Of a stretch of 64,000 bases of DNA, positions 33,663 through 44,385 are shown piece by piece. This DNA comes from Lepeophtheirus salmonis (Eukaryota; Arthropoda; Copepoda; Siphonostomatoida; Caligidae). Where the stretch lies: contig NC_052132.2 in NCBI RefSeq assembly GCF_016086655.4, positions 14,882,805 through 14,946,804 on the forward strand. The letters run 5' to 3'. A model generated the notes under the pieces. The model was not told the DNA's origin. It worked only from the letters and a program-made list of their open reading frames with translations, and did no database searches. The position numbers were made by a program, and so were the translations under genes. How positions within the stretch are numbered: position 1 is the stretch's first letter; each line of letters begins with the position of its first letter.

Positions 33663-34544
33663 GTTTATCCGAAAAATTGAGATACTTTTGTTTATATTAT
33701 TAAGGCAAAGTTTGTCTATTTTTTCGACTGTGAAAAACAAAGTGTAATGCCGAGTACTACAGCTAGTAGTATTTTATTTGAGAGAATACAAGGGCTCTAA
33801 AAATGGCCAATTTTGAGTTCCATTTATAATGACATCAAAACCGAAACCTTTGCTAAAGTCAGTTTTTTTATTGTCCCCTTGTAAAAATGGGTGAAGTGTA
33901 TAATTTTTTTAACTCAAAAGCTAATAATGTACATAATGTCGTTCATGGAAATGTAAGTAGTTGAATTTTTTTATGCAAAACCATATCATAATAATGGTTT
34001 TATTTTGCATAAACATTTACTCTCCTAACCATTTCTAATTGTATTTGTCATGCAAACACTGAAATCTTATTATTACAAGAATACAACTATGTACATTATA
34101 TCAAACAACCGTTCAAGGTGTTAATGTAAAGGATGGATTTAAAAGTCCCAGACTGAACAAAGAAAACAAGTTGTTTTATTTGTTCTAAATTGTTTTGTTT
34201 TTTTGAATTATTCTTATTATTTTTATATTTTTTTCTCCTTCACTTTATGGAGCAAAGTCCCCATTTCACTTTTCAAGCCATTGCTTTGCTTGAGTTGAAT
34301 TTATCCTCATCAAACAGCAGTGTAAAACTAATACATGAAATAGTTTTGGAAATAAAAAAAGTAGCATCATAACTAACAAACTAAAGAACAGATTGTTATA
34401 AAATTTTGACAGCTATTTTTGATGGTTCGTACTAACTGAAATTAAGGCGAATTGAAAAAATAGCAACATTCATGTGTGACACCCAGGACTTTCGATCTGA
34501 TATAATGGAATATAACTTACTAAAATTGTTTTTAATGTGCAACT
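33663..34544. other. No gene recognised
   Basis: AT-rich DNA with short motif-free frames. Confidence 0.35.
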
Positions 34545-35200
34545 GCACATGTAGTTACTCAATACTTAGATGTTCTCTCCTGAATAATAAAAAACAGCTA
34601 TATATTTTTTTTTTCACATAATGTATTGACCGGAGGTCTTTAAAACATTCATTATAGTTGGCAATTTCAACAAGTGTATTAAAGCAGTTATCAGTAGTAG
34701 AATGGAGGATTGACAAAGTCATTCCAGCTTTATATCCTTTCTTATATGTATACAGAGTGGGATTTGTGGCTATTTCATTTTTCTAACAGCTATTTAATTT
34801 TCAGAAAAATTTAAGACTTTTGAATTTTCAAAATAGGGAAAAATAATTATTATGAGCACTAATATATTGTAGGTAAAACATTTATTACATGAAAAATAAA
34901 AATGCTCATGAGGACACAATCTTAAAAAAAACTTTGTCGAATGTCTTTTAGACATCCCCGGCGGTACCCCCAAACCGCCTCAATATTTGGGATGTAAATT
35001 AGAGGTTATGAGGGGCTTTTAGTGGTGCTTAAATAGTAGTGGTGGGTTGTCATTCCATTTTGGGAAAAATTACGATTGGGGAAATTAGCTGATCAAATGA
35101 AACATCAGGATGTTGAAGTTACTTTCCTCCAAAATATTCTTGAAATTTCCAGGGTCACCATATTTATTTTCAGCTGCTTTCATTATTTACATAATTATAT
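34545..35200 (+). repeat. Dispersed repeat W, copy 2
   Basis: Contains TACTCAATACTTAGATGTTC (near 34,557), GTTGGCAATTTCAACAAG (34,658) and, from about 35,090, a block ending CAAAATATTCTTGAAATTTC, ACCATATTTATTTT. The last block matches 38,070-38,140, and the GTTGGCAATTT block matches 37,772. Order and orientation suggest a mobile element whose ends are partly inverted repeats; its boundaries are not resolved. Confidence 0.4.
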
Positions 35201-35385
35201 ATTGACATATTATTTGTACAATTGGTGACGACTGATAGCTAGTGAGTACTTTGGTCGCTAAAGCGCTCCATGGCTCTGGTTTATTCACACATGCTCTTAT
35301 TCATTATTTTATATTTTCCTCCGTCAACAAAGTTGAACGGAATTGATTTTTTTCCCTATATTTTTTTTTTGTTTATTAGGTATAA

Positions 35386-35640
35386 GGATTACGCCAATTG
35401 GTTTTATCAAACTTGGTTCAAAGATTATATTAGGTTTCAGTAAAAGGCCATAGAATTTGAAGGAGTCAATATCAAAGGTCAAGAACAAGATTATATAAAA
35501 CATAAAAAATGTATATTACTTTTTTGAACAAAATATGCACTTTTTAAGCCATGTCTTTGAAAAACATTAAGTTACATTACTCTATTTGATTTTAGACAGA
35601 GGCTTTGCACTCTACCGAGTCTCTATTTTAGTTAATATTT
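35386..35640 (+). mobile_element. Helitron-like 3' end, copy 2
   Basis: ATCAAACTTGGTTCAAAGAT, AAAGGTCAAGAACAAG and, at the end, GGCTTTGCACTCTACCGAGT parallel 30,785-30,880. The hairpin is decayed on its right arm. The sequence after it, CTCTATTTTAG, may contain the remnant of a CTAG-type end. Noncoding. Confidence 0.4.
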
Positions 35641-36395
35641 GTGCTTCCCTCTTTTTTTCTTTTTTATTTCTTGACGTTGTTAAAAATAAATCCATTTCTG
35701 ACATACAAATAGGCAGACAGACAAACTTGGCTTTAAAAATATTATAAATCGTGGCTTTCATTCAAATTCAAATATTTCAATGTATGTAAATCAAAAGGAA
35801 TATTTATCTTCATATTTTATGATAGAAAAAGTATGTTTGATCTATATATGTACATTCAGACTCTATTTTACCTATATGCATAGGTTGCAAATATATATAA
35901 TATATATATGTATATATAGGGGTATAAAGATGGATCGTTACCTCCACAGAAATTTGATTATTTAATATGCCCATATATTGAATAAAAGTTCTCTCTTTTG
36001 AAAAAATGCACATCGGTCAGTTTTCATTCATATTAATATTTGGAACACAAACTTTAATGTTACTTATTATTCTAGTTACATCCAAAGTTAATGTATATAT
36101 AAATATATTATACACCTTTGAAAAAGCAACCTATGTATTGTTGGAAGAAATCCTCTGTTTGATCAAAAGTATATTTATATTTTTAATTAGAAATAAATGA
36201 GAAAGTATATGTATGATTAATTGTAATTAACACATACCGGATCGAACAAAACAATTTCTTGATCACTTTAAATGGTAATATCTCGAAGTTGCGTTCATTG
36301 ATTTGAAAAATTCCAGTGGGAGATGATAGTCAAAAGTCTGAACTGTTGGTTTTCTGTGTTATGTTATTTTACAACTAAGGAATAAGTGAATTGCG
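35641..36395. other. No gene recognised; TA-rich microsatellite
   Basis: ATATATA-rich sequence near 35,890-35,920. Frames on both strands here derive from this low-complexity DNA. Confidence 0.4.
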
Positions 36396-36399
36396 TAAA

Positions 36400-36835
36400 A
36401 TTTATTGCTTTGCTCCGTAAAGGAGTCACAAAACAAACGAGAAAAAAATCAACCAGATGGTTATGCACCCCAAGAGCGAGTCAAACGTCAAAAAAGTCTG
36501 AAAGCAGAAGAATTGCTGGACAGGAAGCTTGGAGGAGTTGGGCACATAAAAAGCCTCAAGATGCCCATGACTTGGTTCCCATTCGGGTAAAGACTCATAG
36601 TGGGCGATTACATCCTCCAATTGAGGTTTAAGATGATCCCATGGATCAAAGGCCACCTTACATTAACACAATAACAGGATGGAGCACTCACTCATATCGC
36701 CATTGTGCATTAGTCCTTTCTCCAGAAGAACATAACTTTTGGATACAAAATGATGAGGATACCATACTTCACCAGACGGGAATATTTTATTTTACATTCT
36801 GAACACATTTGGGAAACAAGAATTTTAGAAAACGC
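36400..36835 (+). pseudogene. Transposase remnant, maT/mariner type
   Basis: Across frames the plus strand reads K-N-Q-P-D-G-Y-A-P-Q-E-R-V-K-R, then K-M-P-M-T-W-F-P-F-G where the family has a hydrophobic F-x-x-x-G block. Then come D-Y-I-L-Q-L-R-F-K-M-I-P-W-I and Q-D-G-A-L-T-H-I-A-I-V-H, which fits Q-D-G-A-P-A-H-T with the second catalytic aspartate, followed by S-F-L-Q-K-N-I-T-F. The following S-P-D block cannot be read. Stops occur within each segment. The minus strand offers other frames but no motifs. Confidence 0.45.
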
Positions 36836-36871
36836 CCCCCTAACACTGAGGCCCCATGACCGTGTACAACG

Positions 36872-37243
36872 TCAAAATACACCAGGAAACCGAAGAATAG
36901 CTGTAGAGGAAGCATAGAAGTAGAAACCCCATAAAAAGTCCTCATTTATGAGCAAAGATGCTGTCATGGCTGCACCATAGAAGTCAAGTTCAGCCTCCCT
37001 AACAGGATGGACCACTCTCACATACTGCCCAAAGTCTTCCAGTATTTTCTCCAGAAGAGCATGATTCTTGGGGAGAAGACAATATGACAAGGAATTTGTC
37101 AGGAGATCTCTTCCTTTAGGTCTAAATTTGAGGCCATCATTAGACTCATAAAGGACATAGTTCTTGATTAATTTCGGCATTCCAATTGTTTTTATACACC
37201 TGATAGTTGGGGAAATACAAGTTGGGGCATTATCCAATTTCAT
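36872..37243 (-). CDS. Uncharacterised 123-codon open frame
   Basis: Intact minus-strand frame with clearly coding-like composition: M-K-L-D-N-A-P-T-C start, K-N-H-A-L-L-E-K-I-L-E-D-F-G-Q-Y, then H-P-V-R-E-A-E-L-D-F-Y-G-A-A-M-T-A-S-L-L, then an aromatic-rich end. The helical leucine spacing and the E-L-D-F-x-G-A-A-M-T run vaguely recall the C-terminal domain of pyrroline-5-carboxylate reductase, but key residues are missing and I do not claim it. There is no strong splice acceptor just upstream. It could be a host exon, a captured fragment or part of an element; it lies next to a transposase relic on the other strand. Confidence 0.35.
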   Translation of the reverse strand: MKLDNAPTCISPTIRCIKTIGMPKLIKNYVLYESNDGLKFRPKGRDLLTNSLSYCLLPKNHALLEKILEDFGQYVRVVHPVREAELDFYGAAMTASLLINEDFLWGFYFYASSTAILRFPGVF

Positions 37244-37764
37244 TTACATTAACTAAGGTCTTTATATTGGCGAGTAAATCCAATTCTGAGCTGTGACTTA
37301 TATTCTTAATTTAAAAACTCGGCGAAATTATTTTCGTATTAATTAATATTCGCATAAACTAAATTATTATCATAATTTCCTAAATTCATCATATTATAAA
37401 ACATAACTATTAGTGGATTGGATCTGTTGGATATTCAGTGAGATATAAGTGTTTGAAGTCAAAAGTTGGGGGGAAGCATGTTGGCCTACACTAGTTAAAA
37501 AAAATAAAAAAAAAAGAAGACAAAAAAATACAAAGATAAGAAGACGTTAAATAAAATTATAAAATTATTTTAATTTTAAATTTCATTTTGTGAAATCACT
37601 TTTAAGTGTCCTAAGTTTATTATGTATTATAAGTTTCTGTAAATTGGCAGTCCTAGATGTTATGATGCTCTGAGCGATACCCCACTTCTAACCCCTGCAA
37701 GAAAAAAGTTAGATTCACAGAAAAAAAAACACAAATTTATTTATTAAAAATAACCACACCATCT

Positions 37765-38150
37765 TTCTAGTTGGCAATTTGAAGAAGTTTTTTTATTTTC
37801 CTAAGCTGCTATCATTAATATTTAATTATTGAGAAGGGAACATCTAAGTATAAAGTAATAACTAGTTTGTGTGCTCATAAAGGACGAAGAGTTACAATGA
37901 GGTTTAGCTCGGGAATTATAAGTGTGAGAGTATTTTTTAACTCAGAGTAGAATTAAGGATCTACATAGGAGTAATTGCAACCAAGATACCATTTCTGGAT
38001 ACATCAAGTGCAATTTATGCAACGGCTGCTTGACGCTGATATAATAAAACGTCATGACAGCTAAGCAGCTCTCCTCCCAAATATTCTTTAAATTTTCAAA
38101 ATGACCATGTTTATTTTTGCTTTCTTTTATTTTTACATACCCACGCGACA
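37765..38150 (-). repeat. Dispersed repeat W, copy 3
   Basis: Includes GTTGGCAATTTGAAGAAG (37,773), the reverse complement of the ACTTAGATGTTC block (37,845-37,858), TTGTGTGCTCATAAAGGACG (37,869; shared with 8170) and CTCCCAAATATTCTTTAAAT (38,077; shared with 35,128). It therefore links all W fragments into one family. Strand is nominal because blocks occur in both orientations. Confidence 0.45.
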
Positions 38151-39555
38151 TGTTTTATTCATCACTGAATATTACCTAGCATCGATAGAAACAATTTTTG
38201 CAAATGATTCCCCCTTCCAGGATTTATGGGTAATGCATATCAGTCATACCATAAAAAAAATGGTAAAAATACCAACGCCAAATGTCATATACATTATTAT
38301 CACAAATAATGTATGTGGGCTGCACTTGCTCTGTGAACAGCCTGTAAGGAAACCCTGCCCTAATGCACAGATTCTTTATAAGGAGTCAAAATTGAGTCGT
38401 TTATCGCTTTAAAAACAATACGTCTCTTATGGAGATAGAGCCTATAAATAACAATGCAATGTGTTATAACATTTAGTTATGGTTCACAATATAAAAAAAG
38501 ACGTAATTTTACATTTCATTCCTTTAATATAAATATCATATGTCAGTTGTCAGACATAGTATCATAGAATTTAAATATGAGAAGTATAAAAAAATCTTCT
38601 TTGTTATTTTAAATGTGTTTAATTGATTTTTTTTTCCTTTCTTTTAATTTAAAAACTATATTATTGATTTTTTCCATGCCTAGTATAAAAAATATAACAA
38701 ATGCACAAAGATTAGTTATATTAAATTATCAGGGGAATGTAGGGAAAATGTTATGTTTTTCAGATGTGAAGCATAAGTTTTAAATAAAAACATTCGTTTT
38801 TATACAAAAGGCTCTAGAGCATTGGTATTTTAGGAGAAAATTATTATAAAGAAATACATAATTGTGTTGGATGTTAAATAGAGGTCGCAATATGTACAAT
38901 GTAGTCTATTTTATTAAAAATATGTTTTCTAAAAAAGTCAATTATGAATTTTGGAAAAAAATATAGAATATAAAAAAAAAAAGTATAAAAAATCAGGAAT
39001 CAAAGTTCTGCTTGTTTTCTCTTAATTATTGCTTTAAGCGTTGATTGGTTCAGTTACCATAGAATTAGCTCCCTTTAAGCTATGAACTCTTTTCCATTAC
39101 AATTAAATTATAATTTCATAGTTGTGAAGAATCGACTAACTAGCAACTGATTTTGGGTTTTTTTTCGGTTTCTTGCGAGCCAAATTAAAGTTAACGTCGT
39201 GGAGGAAAATGACTTAACGATAATTCGGTGTGTTAGGGTTCTAGTAGTTTAATAAAGAGGCTGTAATGTCTCACTCTCTAACACAAGGTACTTAATAGAA
39301 GAGTAATTATTATAATGGGATGGACCATGACGTTGTTTTTATATTTAGTTAATGATACAATAAAACATATTTATGTACATAAAGATAATAATCAGTCGTT
39401 ATCATTATTGGATCGTCCTAAGTATAACAGGGTATCATTTACAGGTTTGATCCTAGCTAATGTTACGTATTTGTCATTTTTAATCCGGAATGACATTGGT
39501 GCAAAATCACAGACGAAAACAACAATACATTTTATATCTGAACAGTAAATATGAC
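38151..39555. other. No gene recognised
   Basis: The frame at 38,101-38,412 is open but of noncoding composition. The remainder is AT-rich with no repeat or gene similarity noticed. Confidence 0.35.
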
Positions 39556-39569
39556 TTCAGAATAATAAA

Positions 39570-39935
39570 ATTAAGTGGCCAGCACAGACGAAATTTGCCT
39601 TCCCATTTTTTTTAAATTTTTTGTGTAGAGAGGAAGGAGCAGCTCAATATTGCAGATACATACATCAAACTTGAGGGTACAAAAGTGCTACCTTGGGTCA
39701 GACATTAGTTTGGAAACAACTTTCAGTCAAGACGGAGTTTATCTAAGACTGAGGCCTTCCTAGGGACAACTTTCCAGAATTTAGAGACCTCTACATGTGG
39801 CTATCCTTCTCTCCAGCCGCAAACCTCTTGCATAATTCCATCTAGGTGCATCTGGGGGAGAGTGTGCGTGCTACGTCAAATAGAATTTTCCAGTCTATTG
39901 AGGCTCCAATCAAGAAGAAGTTGAGCAAGCTTAAA
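39570..39935 (+). pseudogene. maT/mariner-type transposase C-terminal half
   Basis: The plus strand reads T-Y-I-K-L-E-G-T-K-V-L-P-W-V-R-H, the V-x-P-W block. K-T-E-A-F-L-G-T-T-F and D-N-F-P-E-F-R-D-L-Y-M-W follow, then F-S-P-A-A-N-L-L-H-N-S-I in place of S-S-P-D-L-N-P-L-D-x-S-I-W, then V-H-L-G-E. The Q-D-G block is scrambled, and the last catalytic aspartate is replaced (A). Some segments are read in different frames. No N-terminal half is present, and TIRs were not fixed. Confidence 0.5.
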
Positions 39936-41376
39936 ATTATAATAGTCATTTACCAATGAGTTTCCATTTTTATTAAAACAATATAAATAAAATGATTGTT
40001 CTGTTAATTCAAATATTGTGTTTTTAAATAATGGAAGTCTTCAGATCGGTGCGCCCTATACGCGGTACACGTAGTACGTCTGCATAATTATTATTCTTTT
40101 TTTTTTAAAGGAGGATTAATTTTTGAGGAACGTCATCTATAATAATTATGACAGATTATGTTACAGGCTGTAGCAAAAGTGTTAAAAGAGGCATTTTGTT
40201 ATTCTATATTTTAATATATGAAAGAGTCTTGTTTTTTGTATTGTATTAAACATACTGCTAAACTTTTTCACTTTTTCATCATTCCAACTGTCTTATGAGG
40301 CGGGTTCGTGATTTTATTTTGATCTCTACTATGCTCAAAAACTAAGTAATGGGAGCTTTGTTACATAACAGTGACAATCAGGAGACACGTGACAGAAGTG
40401 AGTTTGCCGGGAACCGCACTCAACATTTCTAACCTAACACTTTTACCCAAACACAACATATAATATTTCATTTATTGGTTCTTATGGTATTAAATAGTAT
40501 TTTAATGCATACGATTTGAAATATAGTTGGCAATTCGGAAATATTGCTTGAAATTGGAGAAATTTTGAAGCAGTGGTTCTTTTGTCAGACTAGTCATTCC
40601 CTACTTTGCAATTCCGCCATTCTCCATCCGTGTGCATCTCCAAAAAGTTAAGAACAACTGCACTAGAAAGTGTTTTGTAAAAATATTTTTTTGGGAAGGA
40701 TCCTATGAAGAAAACTTCAAAGTTTTTAACATTAGAAAAGAGACAAAGTTTTTCTTGGCATAGTCAGTCTTCAAAAAATAATGACGACATAACTGCATGG
40801 AGTTCGAATATTTTCTTCAAAGAACTCAAACTATCAGATACGACAGGCTACCAGGGGATTGTTTCACGAAATAGTCCCGTGTAACAACTTTTTAAAATAC
40901 AATTCCTTGAATGAAACCATTCCAAAAAGTAGCAAATTCCCCTTGAATGAAAGAAACCTTCAGATTATGAAAGTATTCCTGAAAACGAGAGCGGTCTCAA
41001 AAGTACCCAACCCAACAGGGAAAACACCAAAATTTCTACTCTATAAAGATTAAAAAAAAAAAATATTAGAAAAAAGATTATGCTGTTGCTGTGGAACTTT
41101 GCTAAACACTCAATTGAAACTTCTTCACGACAAAGTTATTACTTAAGTGTGAGTAAACGCAGCATTTTGCTGTCTTCCATACAATTTATGGAGTTGTCAC
41201 CCTATGCAATCAATCACTTTCATTCTCCTCTTGACCGCATGTAATGCCTCGTCAAAATTGAGCTAGCCAAACCTTTACATTATTTAAAACCTCACTCTAA
41301 GTAAAAAATGAAATTCTAGTTTTATATTGGTTGGGCAAATACCTTTCGAATAAAGTATTTTATTGCATCTTGAAAA
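39936..41376. other. No gene recognised
   Basis: AT-rich DNA. The frame 40,859-41,053 is Asn/Lys/Pro-rich without motifs. A small GC-rich island at 40,045-40,080 (GCGCCCTATACGCGGTACAC) is unassigned. Confidence 0.35.
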
Positions 41377-41450
41377 ATGTTCACTATTCAAGGCTTCCAT
41401 ACAAATACTTTACCACGTGGGACTTTGAAACTTGAAACATTTTCTTTAAA

Positions 41451-41980
41451 GATTGTGTCCTTTCAAATATTAGGTTGGGGAAAAAGTAAAAGTATACTTA
41501 AAAACAGTATTGCGCTTCCCAGTTCATTTGTGAATTACTATGCGTCGAATATGGAGGTCTCAATGGGAAAAATTCGGCATATTGAACATTTTTACTACCT
41601 GAAAGGGAAAAACACGTCGATAGCGAACAAGAAAATTAACGATGTCTGGACCTGGAACCAAGTTAATAATACATGTTCTTGTGTATGAGCAACACACTAG
41701 GGGCAAAATTTGGGCCTGTGAAAATAGGTTAGCCAAGTTTTTTGCAACAACTTATCGAACAAAATAGGCCATACTTGTCTTAAATCGGATGATTGTATCC
41801 CTTCTTATAAGGCATGGAAATAAAAGTATACTTACAAACAGTATTGCGCTTCCCAGTTCATTTGTGAATTACTATGCGCCGAGTATGGAGGTCTCAATGG
41901 GAAAAATTCGGCATATTGAACATTTTTACTGCCTGAAAGGGAAAAACACGTCCATAGCGAACAAGAAAATAAATGATTAA
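41451..41980 (+). mobile_element. Mariner 5' end with duplicated transposase N-terminus
   Basis: TTAGGTTGGGGAAAAAGTAA at 41,470 is the classic mariner terminal repeat after a TA. A 156-bp block starting AAAAGTATACTTA occurs at 41,487-41,643 and again at 41,822-41,977, about 95% identical. Each copy encodes M-E-V-S-M-G-K-I-R-H-I-E-H-F-Y with K-G-K-N-T-S-I-A-N-K-K-I-N-D, matching the first HTH of irritans-like mariner transposases (x-x-I-R-x-x-x-x-F-E-F-x-x-G-x-x-A). The rest of the gene and the 3' terminus are absent. Confidence 0.6.
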
Positions 41981-42380
41981 TTTTTTTCTCATTGATTACA
42001 TTATTTTTTTCAACAACTACTCTCTTAGTCAGGCCGGTTACTTCTGGGCAAACCCTCGTCGCAATTTCCACATTTACAATATCTACTTCTTTTAGAGTTT
42101 CAAGCTTTATGTTTGAACGTATTAAAATAAAGTAAAGATGGAAAATGATATAAATAAAATAAAATTTTTGATTTTTTACAATATCTACAACCCAAAAATA
42201 TTCATGGACAAAACAAGGAAAAAACAGTTTTGCAATCTTTTACAAAAGTTTCTATTTGGGCATAAGAAAAATATTTGATTTTGTGTCATGAAAATATGCA
42301 TTATCAGATCTATAAGTCTGGTTAAAAGGATTTTTTTTTTTTTGCCTACAATGCGCCATAGGTTGTTGGCCTCTGCGTTA

Positions 42381-43176
42381 AAGAGTGCAGCAACATAACT
42401 TCCTTTATCTAAAAGGAAATAAAACATGTTTTAATTTGTTGGATAATGATTTTGTTATATGCAGTTTTAAAAATCATATCATAGAGGGGGCGTACCCCAT
42501 TATCAATCCACTTAATAAACGGAAGTTAGGTATTTTAATGCCTAGTGATTTTTTTTGTTTCTATTTAAATAACTTTTTATAAAAAAATTTATAGGGATTG
42601 TTCTTTCCTTAAAAAAAATGCCAAATTTATTTTGTAATAATTTGTTTTTGATCATAGGTTGATTAGATAATTAGTACGTGTCAATTTTGTAAAGATTTTA
42701 AAGATGATAGTTTTCCCAAAATAATCCCATTAAAATTACCTGATACGAACAAATTGGAAAAACACCTGATTCGAAGGTATCAATTTTAGCTCTTTAGCAT
42801 AATTATCTTTGGAATTATTTGCAAGACATATCATTTTGTAAATATTATTTATAACAAATTCTTTTAGAAAATTTGAAATTCAAGTAATTAACTGATTTTC
42901 ATGAATTGCAACAGAAACAACAACTCAAAAGCTGAATTTTAATTAGTTTAATTCTATAAAATGTTTTGTCAAACCATTTTTTCGCAATATTTTATTTTTG
43001 TCGGCAAACGTATATTTCTTACTACTACAACGTACATGTATGATAGAAACTGAATTTATTTGTAAGAAAAACTTTAGAAACTCACATCTAGAACAAACCT
43101 ACGGCCACCCTAATTCTATTTGTACAGCTTGATTGCCACAGATTATACAACAAGGAAGTTATATCGTCACACCCTG
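42381..43176 (+). mobile_element. Y element copy 2, both ends present
   Basis: Left end AAGAGTGCAGCAACATAACT after a TA; right end (reverse complement) CAGGGTGTGACGATATAACT. The inverted repeats share CAGGGTG and ATAACTTCC-like blocks over about 28 bp. The 796-bp body aligns with the two arms of copy 1 (24,223-24,640 and 26,270-26,600) and encodes no protein. It lacks the X insertion present in copy 1, so it gives the empty-site arrangement for that insertion. Confidence 0.65.
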
Positions 43177-44385
43177 TTCATACCAAAGATTCATTAAAAT
43201 CTGAAAAGTTTGAATTTTAAACTTCTAAAAGATTTAATTTATTAATTAAATATATAATTTCAACAAAATTAATAATATATAAGTAGATTTGTGTCTGAGC
43301 ATGCGCGAAAAATTGCCTTAGAGGAAAATTGCCAGTTAGGAAAATTGCCCATAGAGATGATATATTACAACAAAATAAAAATATACAGAAATGACTTAGG
43401 GTATTCCCAATATTGTTAGAAAATATGACTAATATGATGAAAAATTTTATTCTTGAAAGATTTATCATATAATTTGAATCTAACTTAGGTCTTTACGAGT
43501 TATTGTTAGAAATTTATTATGTTATTTTTTGTCGGAATTTATAAAATATCGATGTTTGTTTAAAAAATTTAATTTAAAATCGAGTGTACCCAATTCAAAA
43601 TTAAAGGGATAAGAATTCTTGATATGAGTATTGCAGTACAAAAAATGTTATTTCCATGAAATGTAGCATGCTTTAGAAAAAAGAGTTAAATGGAGTAAAA
43701 ACACAGAAAAAACACGATTTTCAATTTGCAAACCGATGGCTTAAACTATATTCGTTTGCAGATTTTTTTTAAGGATCCAGGGTAACACCAAGTACACCGG
43801 GAAATCCGAGGACTTGCAACTTTTTTTAGTATTAGAGGTGTTTCATGGATGTATTGGATGATTTGGTGGTGATTTTTAGCAATCACACCTACCCCCGGGC
43901 TAATCCAGGGGCGGAGGGTATTCAACTATAATTTAAGAGGCCGTAACCTATTTATTTCCCTTCCCCTCTTTATGAATCTTCTCAATCAATTTATTAGAAG
44001 ATTGGATTGAATTTCAAAAAATACAATGAAATTGTATTGCAATAATATTACTCACATTTGAAAGTACTCCCTTGGGGGATGGAACTAACAAATATGTTTA
44101 GATATTTGTTATAAATAATATTAAGCGATTTTATAATGTGTTATTATTCATCACGAAGTTTGATCAAAATACGGGCAATTTTCCTCCATGGCAATTTTCT
44201 CTAAGGCAATCTTCCATGGAAAATTTTCCCCAGTGCAGTTTTCCTAGTACCGTGCCTTAGCTCTTTTTATAAATCATTTAGCCACCCTTAGCAGCAATGA
44301 TGGCTTCCAGACGGTGGTGAAAGGGCTGGCACCCACTGCAGATGTAATCCTCTGTTATGGGGTCCTTCCTATACTTTTCAAAAAT
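43177..44385 (-). mobile_element. X element copy 2, split by element Z
   Basis: 43,180-43,300 (ATTAAAATCTGAAAAGTTTG, then GTAGATTTGTGTCTGAGC) matches 47,783-47,888 of X copy 3. The match resumes at 44,259 with CTCTTTTTATAAATCATTTA and the minus-strand C-terminus of the transposase: D-P-I-T-E-D-Y-I-C-S-G-C-Q-P-F, then H-H-R-L-E-A-I-I-A-A-K-G-G. Beyond 44,385 the similarity is lost. The interruption is element Z. Confidence 0.65.
43301..44258 (+). mobile_element. Element Z: nonautonomous TIR element with ATTGCC-rich ends
   Basis: Left end contains AATTGCCTTAGAGGAAAATT, GCCAGTTAGGAAAATTGCCC; right end (reverse complement) ATTGCCTTAGAGAAAATTGC, CATGGAGGAAAATTGCCCG. The inverted repeats are built from iterated GGAAAATTGCC units. 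AGC flanks both sides (43,298-43,300 and 44,259-44,261), consistent with a 3-bp target duplication when compared with the uninterrupted X copy at 47,885. The interior (GC-rich block at 43,885-43,920) codes for nothing recognised. Superfamily uncertain. Confidence 0.65.

Noticed and set aside
36872..37243. Pyrroline-5-carboxylate reductase fragment
   Set aside because: Only a loose resemblance in leucine spacing and one short run. The conserved glycine/serine-rich substrate motif is absent, so I left it unnamed.
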